DNA of 9,508 nucleotides from contig CADBTM010000010.1 in the NCBI GenBank assembly GCA_902797555.1, positions 1 to 9,508 on the forward strand, given 5' to 3'. Shown piece after piece: positions 1 to 6,544 of the stretch (within the stretch, counting starts at the first letter, position 1; each line of letters begins with the position of its first letter). Position numbers and translations under genes: made by a program. The DNA comes from Oscillospiraceae bacterium. Lineage in GTDB: Bacteria > Bacillota > Clostridia > Oscillospirales > Butyricicoccaceae. The notes beneath the pieces were generated by a model. The model was not told the origin of the DNA. It worked only from the letters and a program-made list of their open reading frames with translations, and searched no databases.

Positions 1-571
1 CAAGAACATCGGCGTCATCATCAAGACCTTCGGCGCCGCCTGCCCCGGCCATTTCGACAGGGAGCGCTACGAGTTCTGCTGGATCGTGGACTTCCCCATG
101 TACGAGATCGGCGACGAATCCCACGAGCTGGAGTTCTGCCACAATCCCTTCTCTATGCCCAAGGGCGGCATGGAGACCCTCCTCAAGGCCGAGCGGGGCG
201 AGATCGACCCGCTGACCATCATGGCCGACCAGTACGATCTGGTGTGCAACGGCATCGAGCTGTCCTCGGGCGCCGTGCGCAACCACGATCCCGAGATCAT
301 GGTCAAGGCCTTTGAGTTCGTCCGTCTGGGCGAGGAGGACGTCAAGTCCAAGTTTCCCGCCATGTACAACGCCTTCTGCTACGGCGCGCCGCCCCATGCG
401 GGCATCGCTCCCGGCGTGGACCGCATTGTTATGCTGCTGGCCGGCGTGGACACCATCCGGGAGGTCATCCCCTTCCCGCTGAACAAGAACGCCCAGGATC
501 TGATGATGGACGCCCCCTCCGCCGTCACCCAGAAGCAGCTGGACGAGCTGCACCTCAAGATCGAGCTGTAA
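1..571 (+). CDS. aspS: Aspartate--tRNA ligase, C-terminal part (5' end outside the window)
   Basis: This is the last 189 residues of a class II aminoacyl-tRNA synthetase that charges tRNA-Asp (or tRNA-Asp/Asn) with aspartate in the cytoplasm. The frame begins at base 2. Visible signatures are the WIVDFPMYE strand (fragment residues 27-35), HNPFSMPKGG (47-56), the active-site segment NGIELSSGAVRNH (83-95), and class II motif 3, GVDRIVMLLAG (138-148), with the ATP-binding Arg at 141. The tail NKNAQDLMMDAPS (161-173) is typical of bacterial AspRS. The N-terminal anticodon-binding domain and most of the GAD insertion lie upstream, so discriminating and non-discriminating types cannot be told apart. 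The wording (DFPMYE, HNPFSMPKGG, NGIELSSGA) is closer to the form I know from alphaproteobacteria than to the E. coli form. The stop codon is 9 bases before a strong terminator, so this is the end of its transcript. Confidence 0.96.
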   Translation, partial: KNIGVIIKTFGAACPGHFDRERYEFCWIVDFPMYEIGDESHELEFCHNPFSMPKGGMETLLKAERGEIDPLTIMADQYDLVCNGIELSSGAVRNHDPEIMVKAFEFVRLGEEDVKSKFPAMYNAFCYGAPPHAGIAPGVDRIVMLLAGVDTIREVIPFPLNKNAQDLMMDAPSAVTQKQLDELHLKIEL

Positions 572-580
572 ACCGAAACA

Positions 581-612
581 AAAAAAGTCGCCGCGAATGC
601 GGCGACTTTTTT
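581..612. terminator. Bidirectional intrinsic terminator between convergent aspS and the C1 peptidase gene
   Basis: A perfect 8-bp GC-rich stem (GTCGCCGC at 587-594, GCGGCGAC at 599-606) closes a GAAT loop. It has at least six A residues on the left and six T residues (607-612) on the right, so the structure works as a rho-independent terminator on both strands. It lies 9 bases past the aspS stop and 7 bases past the minus-strand C1 peptidase stop. Confidence 0.93.
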
Positions 613-619
613 GATGCGA

Positions 620-2980
620 TCAGGATTTTCGCTGGGCAAGCATTGGCTTGGTGATCGGCTTGTATTGGAAATCCACAAGGTAGACCTTTACCTTGGCCGC
701 CCCCTGGGCGGCAGGAAAGTCAAAGGCGACGCGCCGGGCGTAGGAGGTGGGGCGGAAAACAGTGCCCAGCAGCCGTCCCGCCTCGTCATAGGCAGCGGCA
801 ATAAAACAGCAGTTTGCGCTGGGCTGGGTATCGGCATAAACCGCCACCACCGTCCCGTAAAGGGAGGCGGTGCCATACTCGGAGGTATAGCCGTTGACGC
901 GGACGCTGTTGCTGCGGGCAGTTTTCGCGTCGGGCGCAGACACGTCGCAGGAATAGACCAGAGCGCCGTACTGATAGGGATCGGTGGAAACGGCCGTCAC
1001 GGTCCGGTCGTCGGGATTGACGGTAGTCGAGGACTGGGAGGCAGGATTGTTGCAATTCCAGAGGAAAGAAAGCTCTCCCGGGTCGCCCTCCACGTTCAGC
1101 TGGGCAGTGAGGGTATCGCCGGGGTGGACTTCATCCGATCCCGGGACGACGGTGACCGTCACCCTGCCCGTATAGGGTGCCACCCGCAGATTAAAGCCCC
1201 AACCGGACCAGCAGTCTCCTTTGGTAACGATGACGCCAAGCGGAACGACCGCCGGGTCAGAGCCGTATTCCGGACGCTTCACCTGACCGTCGGGAAGAAT
1301 GACGGAGGTGTCCCGAGATTCATAGCTGAGGGTGGTGCCGTAGCTGCCCGTGCCCAGACGGGTCAGATCGTACCGGATCCAGCCGGGATCGTCGTTCTTT
1401 CCCCGAATGAGCTCCCAGTAGTTGTCCCAGTTTTTCAGCCGTTCTGTTTGACGGAGCACGGAAACCAGATCGTCATTTTTGGTGGTGATGGCCTTGATGC
1501 ACCAGTTGCCGCTGCTGACGAAGTTGTTCCAGTCGCTGTTCCAGCTGAAATGCCATTGTCCGGAGTTCACGTGACAGAATCCGCTGTTATGGTTGGGAAC
1601 AGAGGCATCCGCACACATATAGCCGCTGCCGCCATCCAGCTTGACCACCACGGCAAACCAGCGATCACTCTCTCCCGCGGCGGGCTCTATCAGAGCCGGG
1701 GTGGGAAAATCGACGGTATACCAGCCGGGATAGTCGGCCTGAAAGACATTTTTCGCCTCAAACTTGTATTGGCTCATATCGGTGCCCATCAGGTCGGTGA
1801 TATAGTCGATGGAGATCGTCGTATTTGCATCGGGAAGGCAGACGGTGACGGAGGTCAAAGCCTCCGGCTGCTGAACGGCAAAGGCCTTGAGGTAAAGGGT
1901 ATTGTCCCCATAGATATTATGGGAGACTGACCAGAGACGGTAATCGTATTCGTGGGTGCGCAGATCGCCGTTTTCAAAGCCGACCAGCCCGTCGATGGAA
2001 TAGGCACATGAGGGGAAATCGGCGTCCTGATAGGAGACCCAGAAAAAGCCGTTGAGACCCCAGTTGGTGCCCCAGCTGTTTTTTACCAGCCATGCGCCGT
2101 TATAGTTGGGACGGTAGTTGGCGTTGAAGTTGTCCCGGGAGTAATTGTCGTCCCACCCCACGATCTGCACCATGTGGTTCATGAACACGTCGGTGCCCTT
2201 GGCCGTATAGGGACGGAAATACGCGCCGGTGGCGGAATTGAAGTGAATCGTGCTGCCCGGGCTCACCGTGCCGGTGGCGTTGGTATCGTCCCAGGAGAAG
2301 GATGACGCCACCGAGCCGTACTGCATGATGTGCTGCTTGATGACGCCGTCTGGAGAGCCGTCGTCCACCTTATAGTGGTTGAGGAAGCGGATATTCCGGG
2401 GACGGAAGCGCTTGACCTTGTTGGTGAGGGTGTAGTAGGCGTCCCGGTCGGGAAGCTTGTAAATGCTGTAGGGATCCTCGCTCTCATAGACCATGCCCGA
2501 CATGCACGGGCCGCCCCGGTTGTCTCCCCGCATCAGATAGGCGGAGGAGATGCTCCGGTTGCCGCCGTACCATGGCGGACGGTCGTCGCCGTAGGTGTTC
2601 CCGCCGTGGTTGCTGCAGGCATAGGCCATGTGCATCTCGGAGAGATCGATCTCGGTGTTGTAATTCTGCCGCACCCACGATTCCATCAGAGCGCAGGCGG
2701 TAAAATCCCAGCACAGGCCGTTTTCCCCCTGATTCTTTACCGCTGTGGTAGGCCCGTAGTAACTGGAGGGCAGCGTGGCCTGCGTCTCTGCACCGGGAAG
2801 GGGCTCGGAATACTCCGGATAGGTATATTCCACCTCTTCCGGAATCACACCGCGGACAAAGGCGGGAGGCGCGTCCTCCGCCTCCTGCGCCCACACGGGA
2901 GCGGGCAGGAGCAGGATGAGGCTCAGAGCGCATACGAGGGCGCTGACAAAGCGGATCCATCCGCGATGTGCCTTTTTCAT
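620..2980 (-). CDS. Secreted papain-family (C1) cysteine peptidase with C-terminal Ig-like domains
   Basis: A 786-residue exported endopeptidase. Residues 1-31 form a signal peptide (MKK.R start, hydrophobic stretch, VWA before Q32). The papain fold follows at about 70-330: oxyanion Gln84 in VKNQGENG, catalytic Cys90 in LCWDF, His269 in NHMVQIVGWDD, and Asn301 in WLVKNSWGTNWG. No I29-type inhibitory propeptide is seen; only about 40 residues separate the signal peptide from the fold. Residues 335-500 look like the lectin-like domain often found after clostridial C1 peptidases. Residues 515-600 (WELIRGKND, TLSYESRDTSVI, DGQVKRP) resemble the 'atrophied' bacterial Ig domain, 605-697 look like a PKD/Ig-type beta domain, and 715-786 (AAAYDEAGRLLG...VKVYLVD) form a short beta domain common at the ends of clostridial surface proteins. 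There is no LPXTG or SLH motif, so surface retention is unclear. The ATG overlaps the upstream stop (ATGA), which points to translational coupling. Asp92 after CysTrp is unusual (papain has Ala). The substrate is unknown. Confidence 0.92.
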   Translation of the reverse strand: MKKAHRGWIRFVSALVCALSLILLLPAPVWAQEAEDAPPAFVRGVIPEEVEYTYPEYSEPLPGAETQATLPSSYYGPTTAVKNQGENGLCWDFTACALMESWVRQNYNTEIDLSEMHMAYACSNHGGNTYGDDRPPWYGGNRSISSAYLMRGDNRGGPCMSGMVYESEDPYSIYKLPDRDAYYTLTNKVKRFRPRNIRFLNHYKVDDGSPDGVIKQHIMQYGSVASSFSWDDTNATGTVSPGSTIHFNSATGAYFRPYTAKGTDVFMNHMVQIVGWDDNYSRDNFNANYRPNYNGAWLVKNSWGTNWGLNGFFWVSYQDADFPSCAYSIDGLVGFENGDLRTHEYDYRLWSVSHNIYGDNTLYLKAFAVQQPEALTSVTVCLPDANTTISIDYITDLMGTDMSQYKFEAKNVFQADYPGWYTVDFPTPALIEPAAGESDRWFAVVVKLDGGSGYMCADASVPNHNSGFCHVNSGQWHFSWNSDWNNFVSSGNWCIKAITTKNDDLVSVLRQTERLKNWDNYWELIRGKNDDPGWIRYDLTRLGTGSYGTTLSYESRDTSVILPDGQVKRPEYGSDPAVVPLGVIVTKGDCWSGWGFNLRVAPYTGRVTVTVVPGSDEVHPGDTLTAQLNVEGDPGELSFLWNCNNPASQSSTTVNPDDRTVTAVSTDPYQYGALVYSCDVSAPDAKTARSNSVRVNGYTSEYGTASLYGTVVAVYADTQPSANCCFIAAAYDEAGRLLGTVFRPTSYARRVAFDFPAAQGAAKVKVYLVDFQYKPITKPMLAQRKS

Positions 2981-3531
2981 TTTTTCCGGAACAGGCAGTA
3001 GCTGGGATAGCGGTTGTCACAGTCCTTTGCCAGCACGGCGATGTCCACATACAGCATATGGCCTTCTACGCGCACCTTGCCCTCCCGGCCGGGCTCGTCA
3101 TACTTGCCCTCCGACTGGCTGGGATCCATGACGCAGATCTCACGACCCTTGGCCGAGACCAGAGTGATAAAGTGCCCGCCGTGGGTAAAAACGCCCGTCC
3201 AGCCCTCCCGGTCGCCGCCGGAGTTGGCGATGGCCATGCCCTCGCCGTTCTGGAGGAACTGGAGCATCTTGCCCGCGTCGCAGGTCAGCTCGTAGGTCAG
3301 ACCATATTTTTCGCACACGGCGGGGGCAAAAAGGGAGATTTCGGTGCCGGTATCGTCGTGCGCGCCGGCGGCCTGCGCCATGGCGACGGCCTCCTCGGGG
3401 GTAAAGGTCTGACCGGTCATGTTTTCCACCACCATGCAGGCGGCGCACAGACCGCAGCCGCTGGAGGCCACAGTGCCCCAATCGTAGGGAATATGGGGAT
3501 ACTCGTTCTGGTTATAATACTTGTATTCCAT
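2977..3531 (-). CDS. C39-like (papain-fold) cysteine peptidase, cytosolic
   Basis: A 184-residue protein resembling the peptidase C39-like family: a YYNQNEYP start with possible oxyanion Gln8, SGCG with catalytic Cys26, THGGHFITLV with His120, and VMDPS with Asp136. TGTEISLF (61-68) also matches the usual pattern of the family. It has no signal peptide, no transmembrane segment and no ABC-transporter domain, so it is probably cytosolic and not a bacteriocin-maturation transporter. The frame is open upstream to 3642, but I chose the ATG at 3531 because AAGGAG precedes it by 7 bases and family similarity begins there; the extra 37 residues look like non-coding translation. Three cysteines (26, 29, 33) cluster at the active site, which is unusual. 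The stop overlaps the start of the C1 peptidase gene by 4 bp. The substrate is unknown, and it may hydrolyse peptides, isopeptides or amides. Confidence 0.85.
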   Translation of the reverse strand: MEYKYYNQNEYPHIPYDWGTVASSGCGLCAACMVVENMTGQTFTPEEAVAMAQAAGAHDDTGTEISLFAPAVCEKYGLTYELTCDAGKMLQFLQNGEGMAIANSGGDREGWTGVFTHGGHFITLVSAKGREICVMDPSQSEGKYDEPGREGKVRVEGHMLYVDIAVLAKDCDNRYPSYCLFRKK

Positions 3532-3538
3532 AGTCGCA

Positions 3539-3545
3539 CTCCTTT
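3539..3545 (-). promoter_or_regulatory. Ribosome binding site fixing the C39-like peptidase start
   Basis: On the minus strand AAAGGAG sits 7 bases before the ATG at 3531. The longer in-frame start at 3642 has no comparable site and would overlap the hydrolase gene, so this site decides for the shorter protein. Confidence 0.8.
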
Positions 3546-3593
3546 TTATTACAATTTGTATTATTCTATCCTGAAAGTGATTACAGATCGGAA

Positions 3594-4532
3594 TCAGTTT
3601 TTGGGCATTTTCTCGTTGAGCCAGCCCAGCACGTCGTTCCACACGTCTTTCTTGAACACCTCGTTGAGCACCTCGTGGCGGCCGCCCTCATAGAGCTTGA
3701 TGCGCACGTCGGTGCAGCCCGCGTCCACAAAGCCCTGATAGGAGCGCTGTACGCCCTTACCCTCCTCGCCCACGGGATCGAGGGCGCCGGCGATGAAGAA
3801 AATGGGGGTGGACTTGTCCATCTTTTTCTGGTTTGCGGGGTCGGCCATAAAGAGGATGCCGTCCATCATGTCGCCGTAGAGGGTGACGGTGGGAAGGAAC
3901 TGCGTTCCCGGATCGGCGCAGTAGGCGTCCACCACCTCATTGTCCGAGCTGATCCAGTCGTTTTCCGTGCGGGCGGGCTGGAAGTTTTTGTTGTAGGAGC
4001 CAAAGGCGATCTGCTTGACCATGGCGCTCCGATAGCCGCTGCCCTTTATCTTGCCGAGGAAACGGCACATGGCGCGCCCCATCTTTACCGTGCCGGCGGC
4101 CTGCTGGCCGGTGCCCGAAATGACGGCGCCTGCCAGACGTCCGGGGAAGCGGATCAGATAGGTGCGGGCGAGGAACGAGCCCATGCTGTGTCCCAAAAGG
4201 AAATAGGGGAGACCGGGATATTCCCCGGCGATGCGGACGCGCAGCGCCTCCATGTCGTTGACCACCGTCTGCCAGCCGTTTTGCTCGGCAAAAAGACCCT
4301 CCCGCTGGGGATCCTGCCAGCTTTTTCCGTGTCCCAGATGGTCGTTGCCCACCACGAGAAAACCGTTTTCCGCCAGAAAGGCGGCAAAGGCACTGTATCT
4401 GCCCACATATTCACAGATGCCGTGGGCGATCTGTACAATGGCGCGAGGCGGGGCTTCCGGCTTCCACATCAGGGCATGGAGCGAGGTCTTGCCGTCGGTG
4501 GAAGGGAAGAAGAATTCTTCACGGGTGACCAT
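3594..4532 (-). CDS. Alpha/beta hydrolase, monoacylglycerol lipase / lysophospholipase type
   Basis: A 312-residue serine hydrolase of the 'serine aminopeptidase S33 / Hydrolase_4' group, which contains monoacylglycerol lipases and lysophospholipase-like enzymes. The catalytic triad is readable: nucleophile Ser116 in GHSMG (114-118), Asp252 in AGALDPVG, and His286 in GGRHEVLNE. The oxyanion-hole motif AHGICEY is at 36-42, and the GNDHLGHGKS segment (62-71) is typical of the family. It has no signal peptide and is likely cytosolic, hydrolysing carboxyl esters such as monoacylglycerols or lysolipids; the true substrate cannot be read from sequence. The ATG at 4532 follows AAAGGGG by about 9 bases and an excellent minus-strand promoter. 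The next gene starts 62 bases downstream with no terminator between, so it probably heads a three-gene operon. Confidence 0.92.
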   Translation of the reverse strand: MVTREEFFFPSTDGKTSLHALMWKPEAPPRAIVQIAHGICEYVGRYSAFAAFLAENGFLVVGNDHLGHGKSWQDPQREGLFAEQNGWQTVVNDMEALRVRIAGEYPGLPYFLLGHSMGSFLARTYLIRFPGRLAGAVISGTGQQAAGTVKMGRAMCRFLGKIKGSGYRSAMVKQIAFGSYNKNFQPARTENDWISSDNEVVDAYCADPGTQFLPTVTLYGDMMDGILFMADPANQKKMDKSTPIFFIAGALDPVGEEGKGVQRSYQGFVDAGCTDVRIKLYEGGRHEVLNEVFKKDVWNDVLGWLNEKMPKN

Positions 4533-4574
4533 AAATACTATCCCCTTTTTTTAAATTTGTGGTATGATATCTTT

Positions 4575-4603
4575 ATTCTAAATCCTTTTTCTTCATCCGT
4601 CAA
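4575..4603 (-). promoter_or_regulatory. Sigma-A-type promoter for the hydrolase/peptidase operon
   Basis: Read on the minus strand, TTGACG (4603-4598), a 17-base spacer and TAGAAT (4580-4575) make a near-consensus promoter. The expected start point near 4568 gives a leader of about 36 bases before the hydrolase ATG. It faces away from the flippase promoter. Confidence 0.8.
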
Positions 4604-4611
4604 CGGACTAT

Positions 4612-4622
4612 GGAAATTTTCC
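4612..4622. promoter_or_regulatory. Palindrome between divergent -35 boxes, candidate operator
   Basis: GGAAA, one T, then TTTCC form a perfect 11-bp dyad in the 24-bp gap (4604-4627) between the two divergent -35 boxes, close to its midpoint. The position would suit a regulator acting on both promoters. It is short, so chance is possible. Confidence 0.35.
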
Positions 4623-4627
4623 CGCAC

Positions 4628-4656
4628 TTGACGGAAGGAAAAAGAGCGTTTATACT
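4628..4656 (+). promoter_or_regulatory. Sigma-A-type promoter for the flippase gene
   Basis: TTGACG (4628-4633), a 17-base spacer and TATACT (4651-4656). The predicted start point near 4663 lies downstream of the longest possible ATG at 4610, which supports the internal ATG at 4694 as the true start, with a leader of about 31 bases. Confidence 0.82.
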
Positions 4657-4682
4657 GAGAAAAAATCCCTTCGCCTGTGTTT

Positions 4683-4687
4683 GGAGG
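4683..4687 (+). promoter_or_regulatory. Ribosome binding site fixing the flippase start
   Basis: GGAGG lies 6 bases before the ATG at 4694. Together with the promoter at 4628-4656 it rules out the in-frame ATG at 4610. Confidence 0.85.
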
Positions 4688-4693
4688 CAATCT

Positions 4694-6334
4694 ATGGAGC
4701 AACGGAAAAAACAAGGCTCGGCCTTTATGGCCAGCGTGGCGGCCATTTTCGGGTCGCAGATGCTGATCAAGGCCATCGGCTTTCTTTATAATATCGTCAT
4801 CATGAACATCCCCGGCTTTGGGGATCTGGGAAACGGCTATCGCACGGCGGGCTATCAGATCTATACCGTGCTGCTGGCGGTTTCGTCGGTGGGTATCCCC
4901 AACGCCATCTCCAAGCTGATTTCCGAGCGGGTGGCGCTGGACGATGAGGATGGCGCCGAGCGGGTGTTTCACACCGCCCTGCGGGTCTTTGCCGCCATCG
5001 GCGTGGGCGCCTCCCTGCTGCTCTATTTCGGAGCGGAGTTTTTGGTGCGCAATGTGCTCCATCAGGCGGCGGGCGTGGAGCTCACCCTGAAGGCGCTGTC
5101 GCCCTCGCTGTTTTTCGTGTGCGTATCCTCGGTGATCCGGGGCTATTTTCTCGGACGGCACAACGTCCATCCCAGCAACCGGTCGCAGATTCTGGAGCAG
5201 ATCTTCAAATCCATCCTGTCGGTGCTGTTTGTCTGGCTGCTCACCCAGACCTCCGCGCTGATCATGGCGGTGGGCGCCAATGCGGCCACGGCGGTTTCCA
5301 CGGCGGTCAGCTTTATCTATCTGATCGTCACACTGGTGATGTATCGGCGCAAGGTGCGTCCGGTAAAGCCCTCGTCCATCTCCGCGCAGGAGCGGGCAAA
5401 GCTGATCCGCACCATTTTCTCCCTGTCCATCCCCATCTCGCTTTCGTCGGTGATCACCACCATCGCCCGGGTGATCGACACCTCCACCATCGTGGGGGGC
5501 ATTTCCAAGGCCTTCGCTTCGGGCATCCCCGGTCAGCCGGGCATCCCCACCGCCGAGGCGCTGGAGCAATATGCCACGCTGCTGTCCGGCCGGTTTTTCA
5601 AGGCGGACAACATCACCAATCTGGTGCTGGCCATCAACATCGCCTTTGCCACCGTGCTGGTGCCCACAATCTCGGCGGCGCTGGCACGCAAGGACGTGAA
5701 GACGGCCTCCAGATCGATCTCCTTTTCCTTCCTGCTGTCCACCCTCATTGTGCTGCCCTGCGCGGCGGGGCTGATCATTCTGGCCGAGCCCTTTTTCAAG
5801 GTGGTCTATCCCGCGGCGGCCGACGGCGCCGACCTGATGCAGTGGGCTGCGGTGGCGCTCATCTTCACCGCCCTCGACCAGACCATCTGCGGCAGTCTGC
5901 AGGGACTGGGCAAGGTGCGGGTGCCGGCCTTTGGCCTTTTGTGCGGAGCGACGGCAAAATATATCCTCAACCGCATCCTCATCCCCATGCCCGGCGTGGG
6001 CATCTACGGCGCGGCGATTTCTTCGGTGGTGTGCCATGTGGTGGCCTTTGCCATCTGTTTTGTCTCCCTTCGACGGGCAATCCCCCTGCGCATCAAGCGG
6101 GATCGGTTCATCATCAAGCCCATACTGTGCACGCTGGTGATGAGTGCGTTCACCTGGGGGACGTGCAGGCTCAGCCTGTGGGTTTTCCACTCCAATCTGA
6201 TCGCGCTGTTCCTGTCGATCCTCGTTTCCATTCCGGTATATTTCGTGTGTGTCTTCGGCCTTCACGTGCTGACAAAATCGGAGGTCCGTCAGCTCCCCAT
6301 GGGGGACAAACTGGCACGGCTTTTGAAAATGTGA
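4694..6334 (+). CDS. MurJ (YtgP)/SpoVB-type lipid flippase, MOP superfamily
   Basis: A 546-residue polytopic membrane protein of the multidrug/oligosaccharidyl-lipid/polysaccharide (MOP) exporter superfamily. Its length matches B. subtilis YtgP (about 544), a lipid II flippase. The N-terminal signature is clear: GYRTAGYQIYTVLLAVSSVGIPNAI (split here as GYRTAGYQIY, 48-57, and LLAVSSVGIPNAISK, 60-74, then LISER). Hydrophobic segments run through the whole protein, consistent with about 14 helices: for example 11-38, 93-116, 136-153, 171-215, 240-270, 310-330, 342-372, 382-398, 436-460, 476-498 and 501-525. The likely role is moving lipid-linked cell-wall or spore-cortex precursors across the membrane. 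The family also contains SpoVB, YkvU and YabM, and sequence alone does not settle which is the ortholog. A proline/glycine-rich loop (277-285, SGIPGQPGIP) may be an insertion. It is transcribed alone from its own promoter, divergent from the hydrolase operon. No strong terminator follows. Confidence 0.9.
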   Translation: MEQRKKQGSAFMASVAAIFGSQMLIKAIGFLYNIVIMNIPGFGDLGNGYRTAGYQIYTVLLAVSSVGIPNAISKLISERVALDDEDGAERVFHTALRVFAAIGVGASLLLYFGAEFLVRNVLHQAAGVELTLKALSPSLFFVCVSSVIRGYFLGRHNVHPSNRSQILEQIFKSILSVLFVWLLTQTSALIMAVGANAATAVSTAVSFIYLIVTLVMYRRKVRPVKPSSISAQERAKLIRTIFSLSIPISLSSVITTIARVIDTSTIVGGISKAFASGIPGQPGIPTAEALEQYATLLSGRFFKADNITNLVLAINIAFATVLVPTISAALARKDVKTASRSISFSFLLSTLIVLPCAAGLIILAEPFFKVVYPAAADGADLMQWAAVALIFTALDQTICGSLQGLGKVRVPAFGLLCGATAKYILNRILIPMPGVGIYGAAISSVVCHVVAFAICFVSLRRAIPLRIKRDRFIIKPILCTLVMSAFTWGTCRLSLWVFHSNLIALFLSILVSIPVYFVCVFGLHVLTKSEVRQLPMGDKLARLLKM

Positions 6335-6400
6335 CCGGGAGAAGGCAACTCTTTTTCTGAATTGTCCCATTTTAACTTCAGAAGATTCGTCAAGTATTAC

Positions 6401-6436
6401 CAAATTTTACAAATTGATAATTTGCCCCAGAATTTG
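6401..6436. promoter_or_regulatory. Cluster of four CAAATT half-sites upstream of the XRE promoter
   Basis: CAAATT occurs at 6401-6406 and 6410-6415, and its inverse AATTTG at 6419-6424 and 6431-6436, giving nested dyads; the inner pair is separated only by GAT. The cluster ends 21 bases before the -35 box. It looks like a regulator binding region, possibly for the XRE protein itself, although AT-richness raises the chance level. Confidence 0.35.
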
Positions 6437-6446
6437 TGATTTTTTT
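6407..6446 (+). terminator. Possible weak terminator after the flippase gene
   Basis: TTACAAATT (6407-6415) can pair with AATTTGTGA (6431-6439), with one G-U pair, over a 15-base loop, followed by seven T residues (6440-6446). The U-tract is good but the stem is AT-rich and weak. It is the only terminator-like structure between the flippase stop and the XRE promoter, and it overlaps the half-site cluster. Confidence 0.3.
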
Positions 6447-6457
6447 GTAATATTTGC

Positions 6458-6486
6458 TTGCAATTTATTCCATATCTTGTTATAAT
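6458..6486 (+). promoter_or_regulatory. Near-consensus promoter for the XRE regulator
   Basis: TTGCAA (6458-6463), a 17-base spacer and a perfect TATAAT (6481-6486). The start point should be near 6493, giving a leader of about 52 bases. This is the best -10 box in the window and lies in its most AT-rich stretch. Confidence 0.83.
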
Positions 6487-6544
6487 TAATACGGTAATTT
6501 TAAAATGGGAGCATGGAAACCCACAAGAAAGAGAGTTGAAAAAC

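Larger units (their letters stand above)
6365..6510. repeat. 11-bp perfect inverted repeat flanking the XRE promoter island
   Basis: TCCCATTTTAA at 6365-6375 is the exact reverse complement of TTAAAATGGGA at 6500-6510. The two arms bracket a strongly AT-rich stretch that holds the XRE promoter, and the right arm sits just past the expected transcription start. The right arm also overlaps a perfect 10-bp palindrome, ATTTTAAAAT (6497-6506). This may be an operator pair or the ends of a small degenerate element; no target-site duplication is evident. Confidence 0.5.

Noticed and set aside
611..1930. A 439-codon plus-strand frame opposite the C1 peptidase
   Set aside because: Its Gly/Val/Ile/His-rich sequence has no family signature and it begins inside the terminator; the minus strand carries the full protease motifs.
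3675..4631. A 318-codon plus-strand frame opposite the alpha/beta hydrolase
   Set aside because: Shadow frame that also runs through both divergent promoters; the hydrolase triad is on the minus strand.
4610..4693. Upstream extension of the flippase by 28 residues
   Set aside because: It would start upstream of the mapped promoter elements, and GGAGG precedes the ATG at 4694.
4538..6403. A 621-codon open frame on the minus strand, antisense to the flippase
   Set aside because: It is low-complexity, rich in Gly, Arg, His, Gln and Asp with no recognisable domain, as expected from the shadow of a GC-rich gene. The plus-strand frame has clear membrane segments, a promoter and a ribosome binding site.
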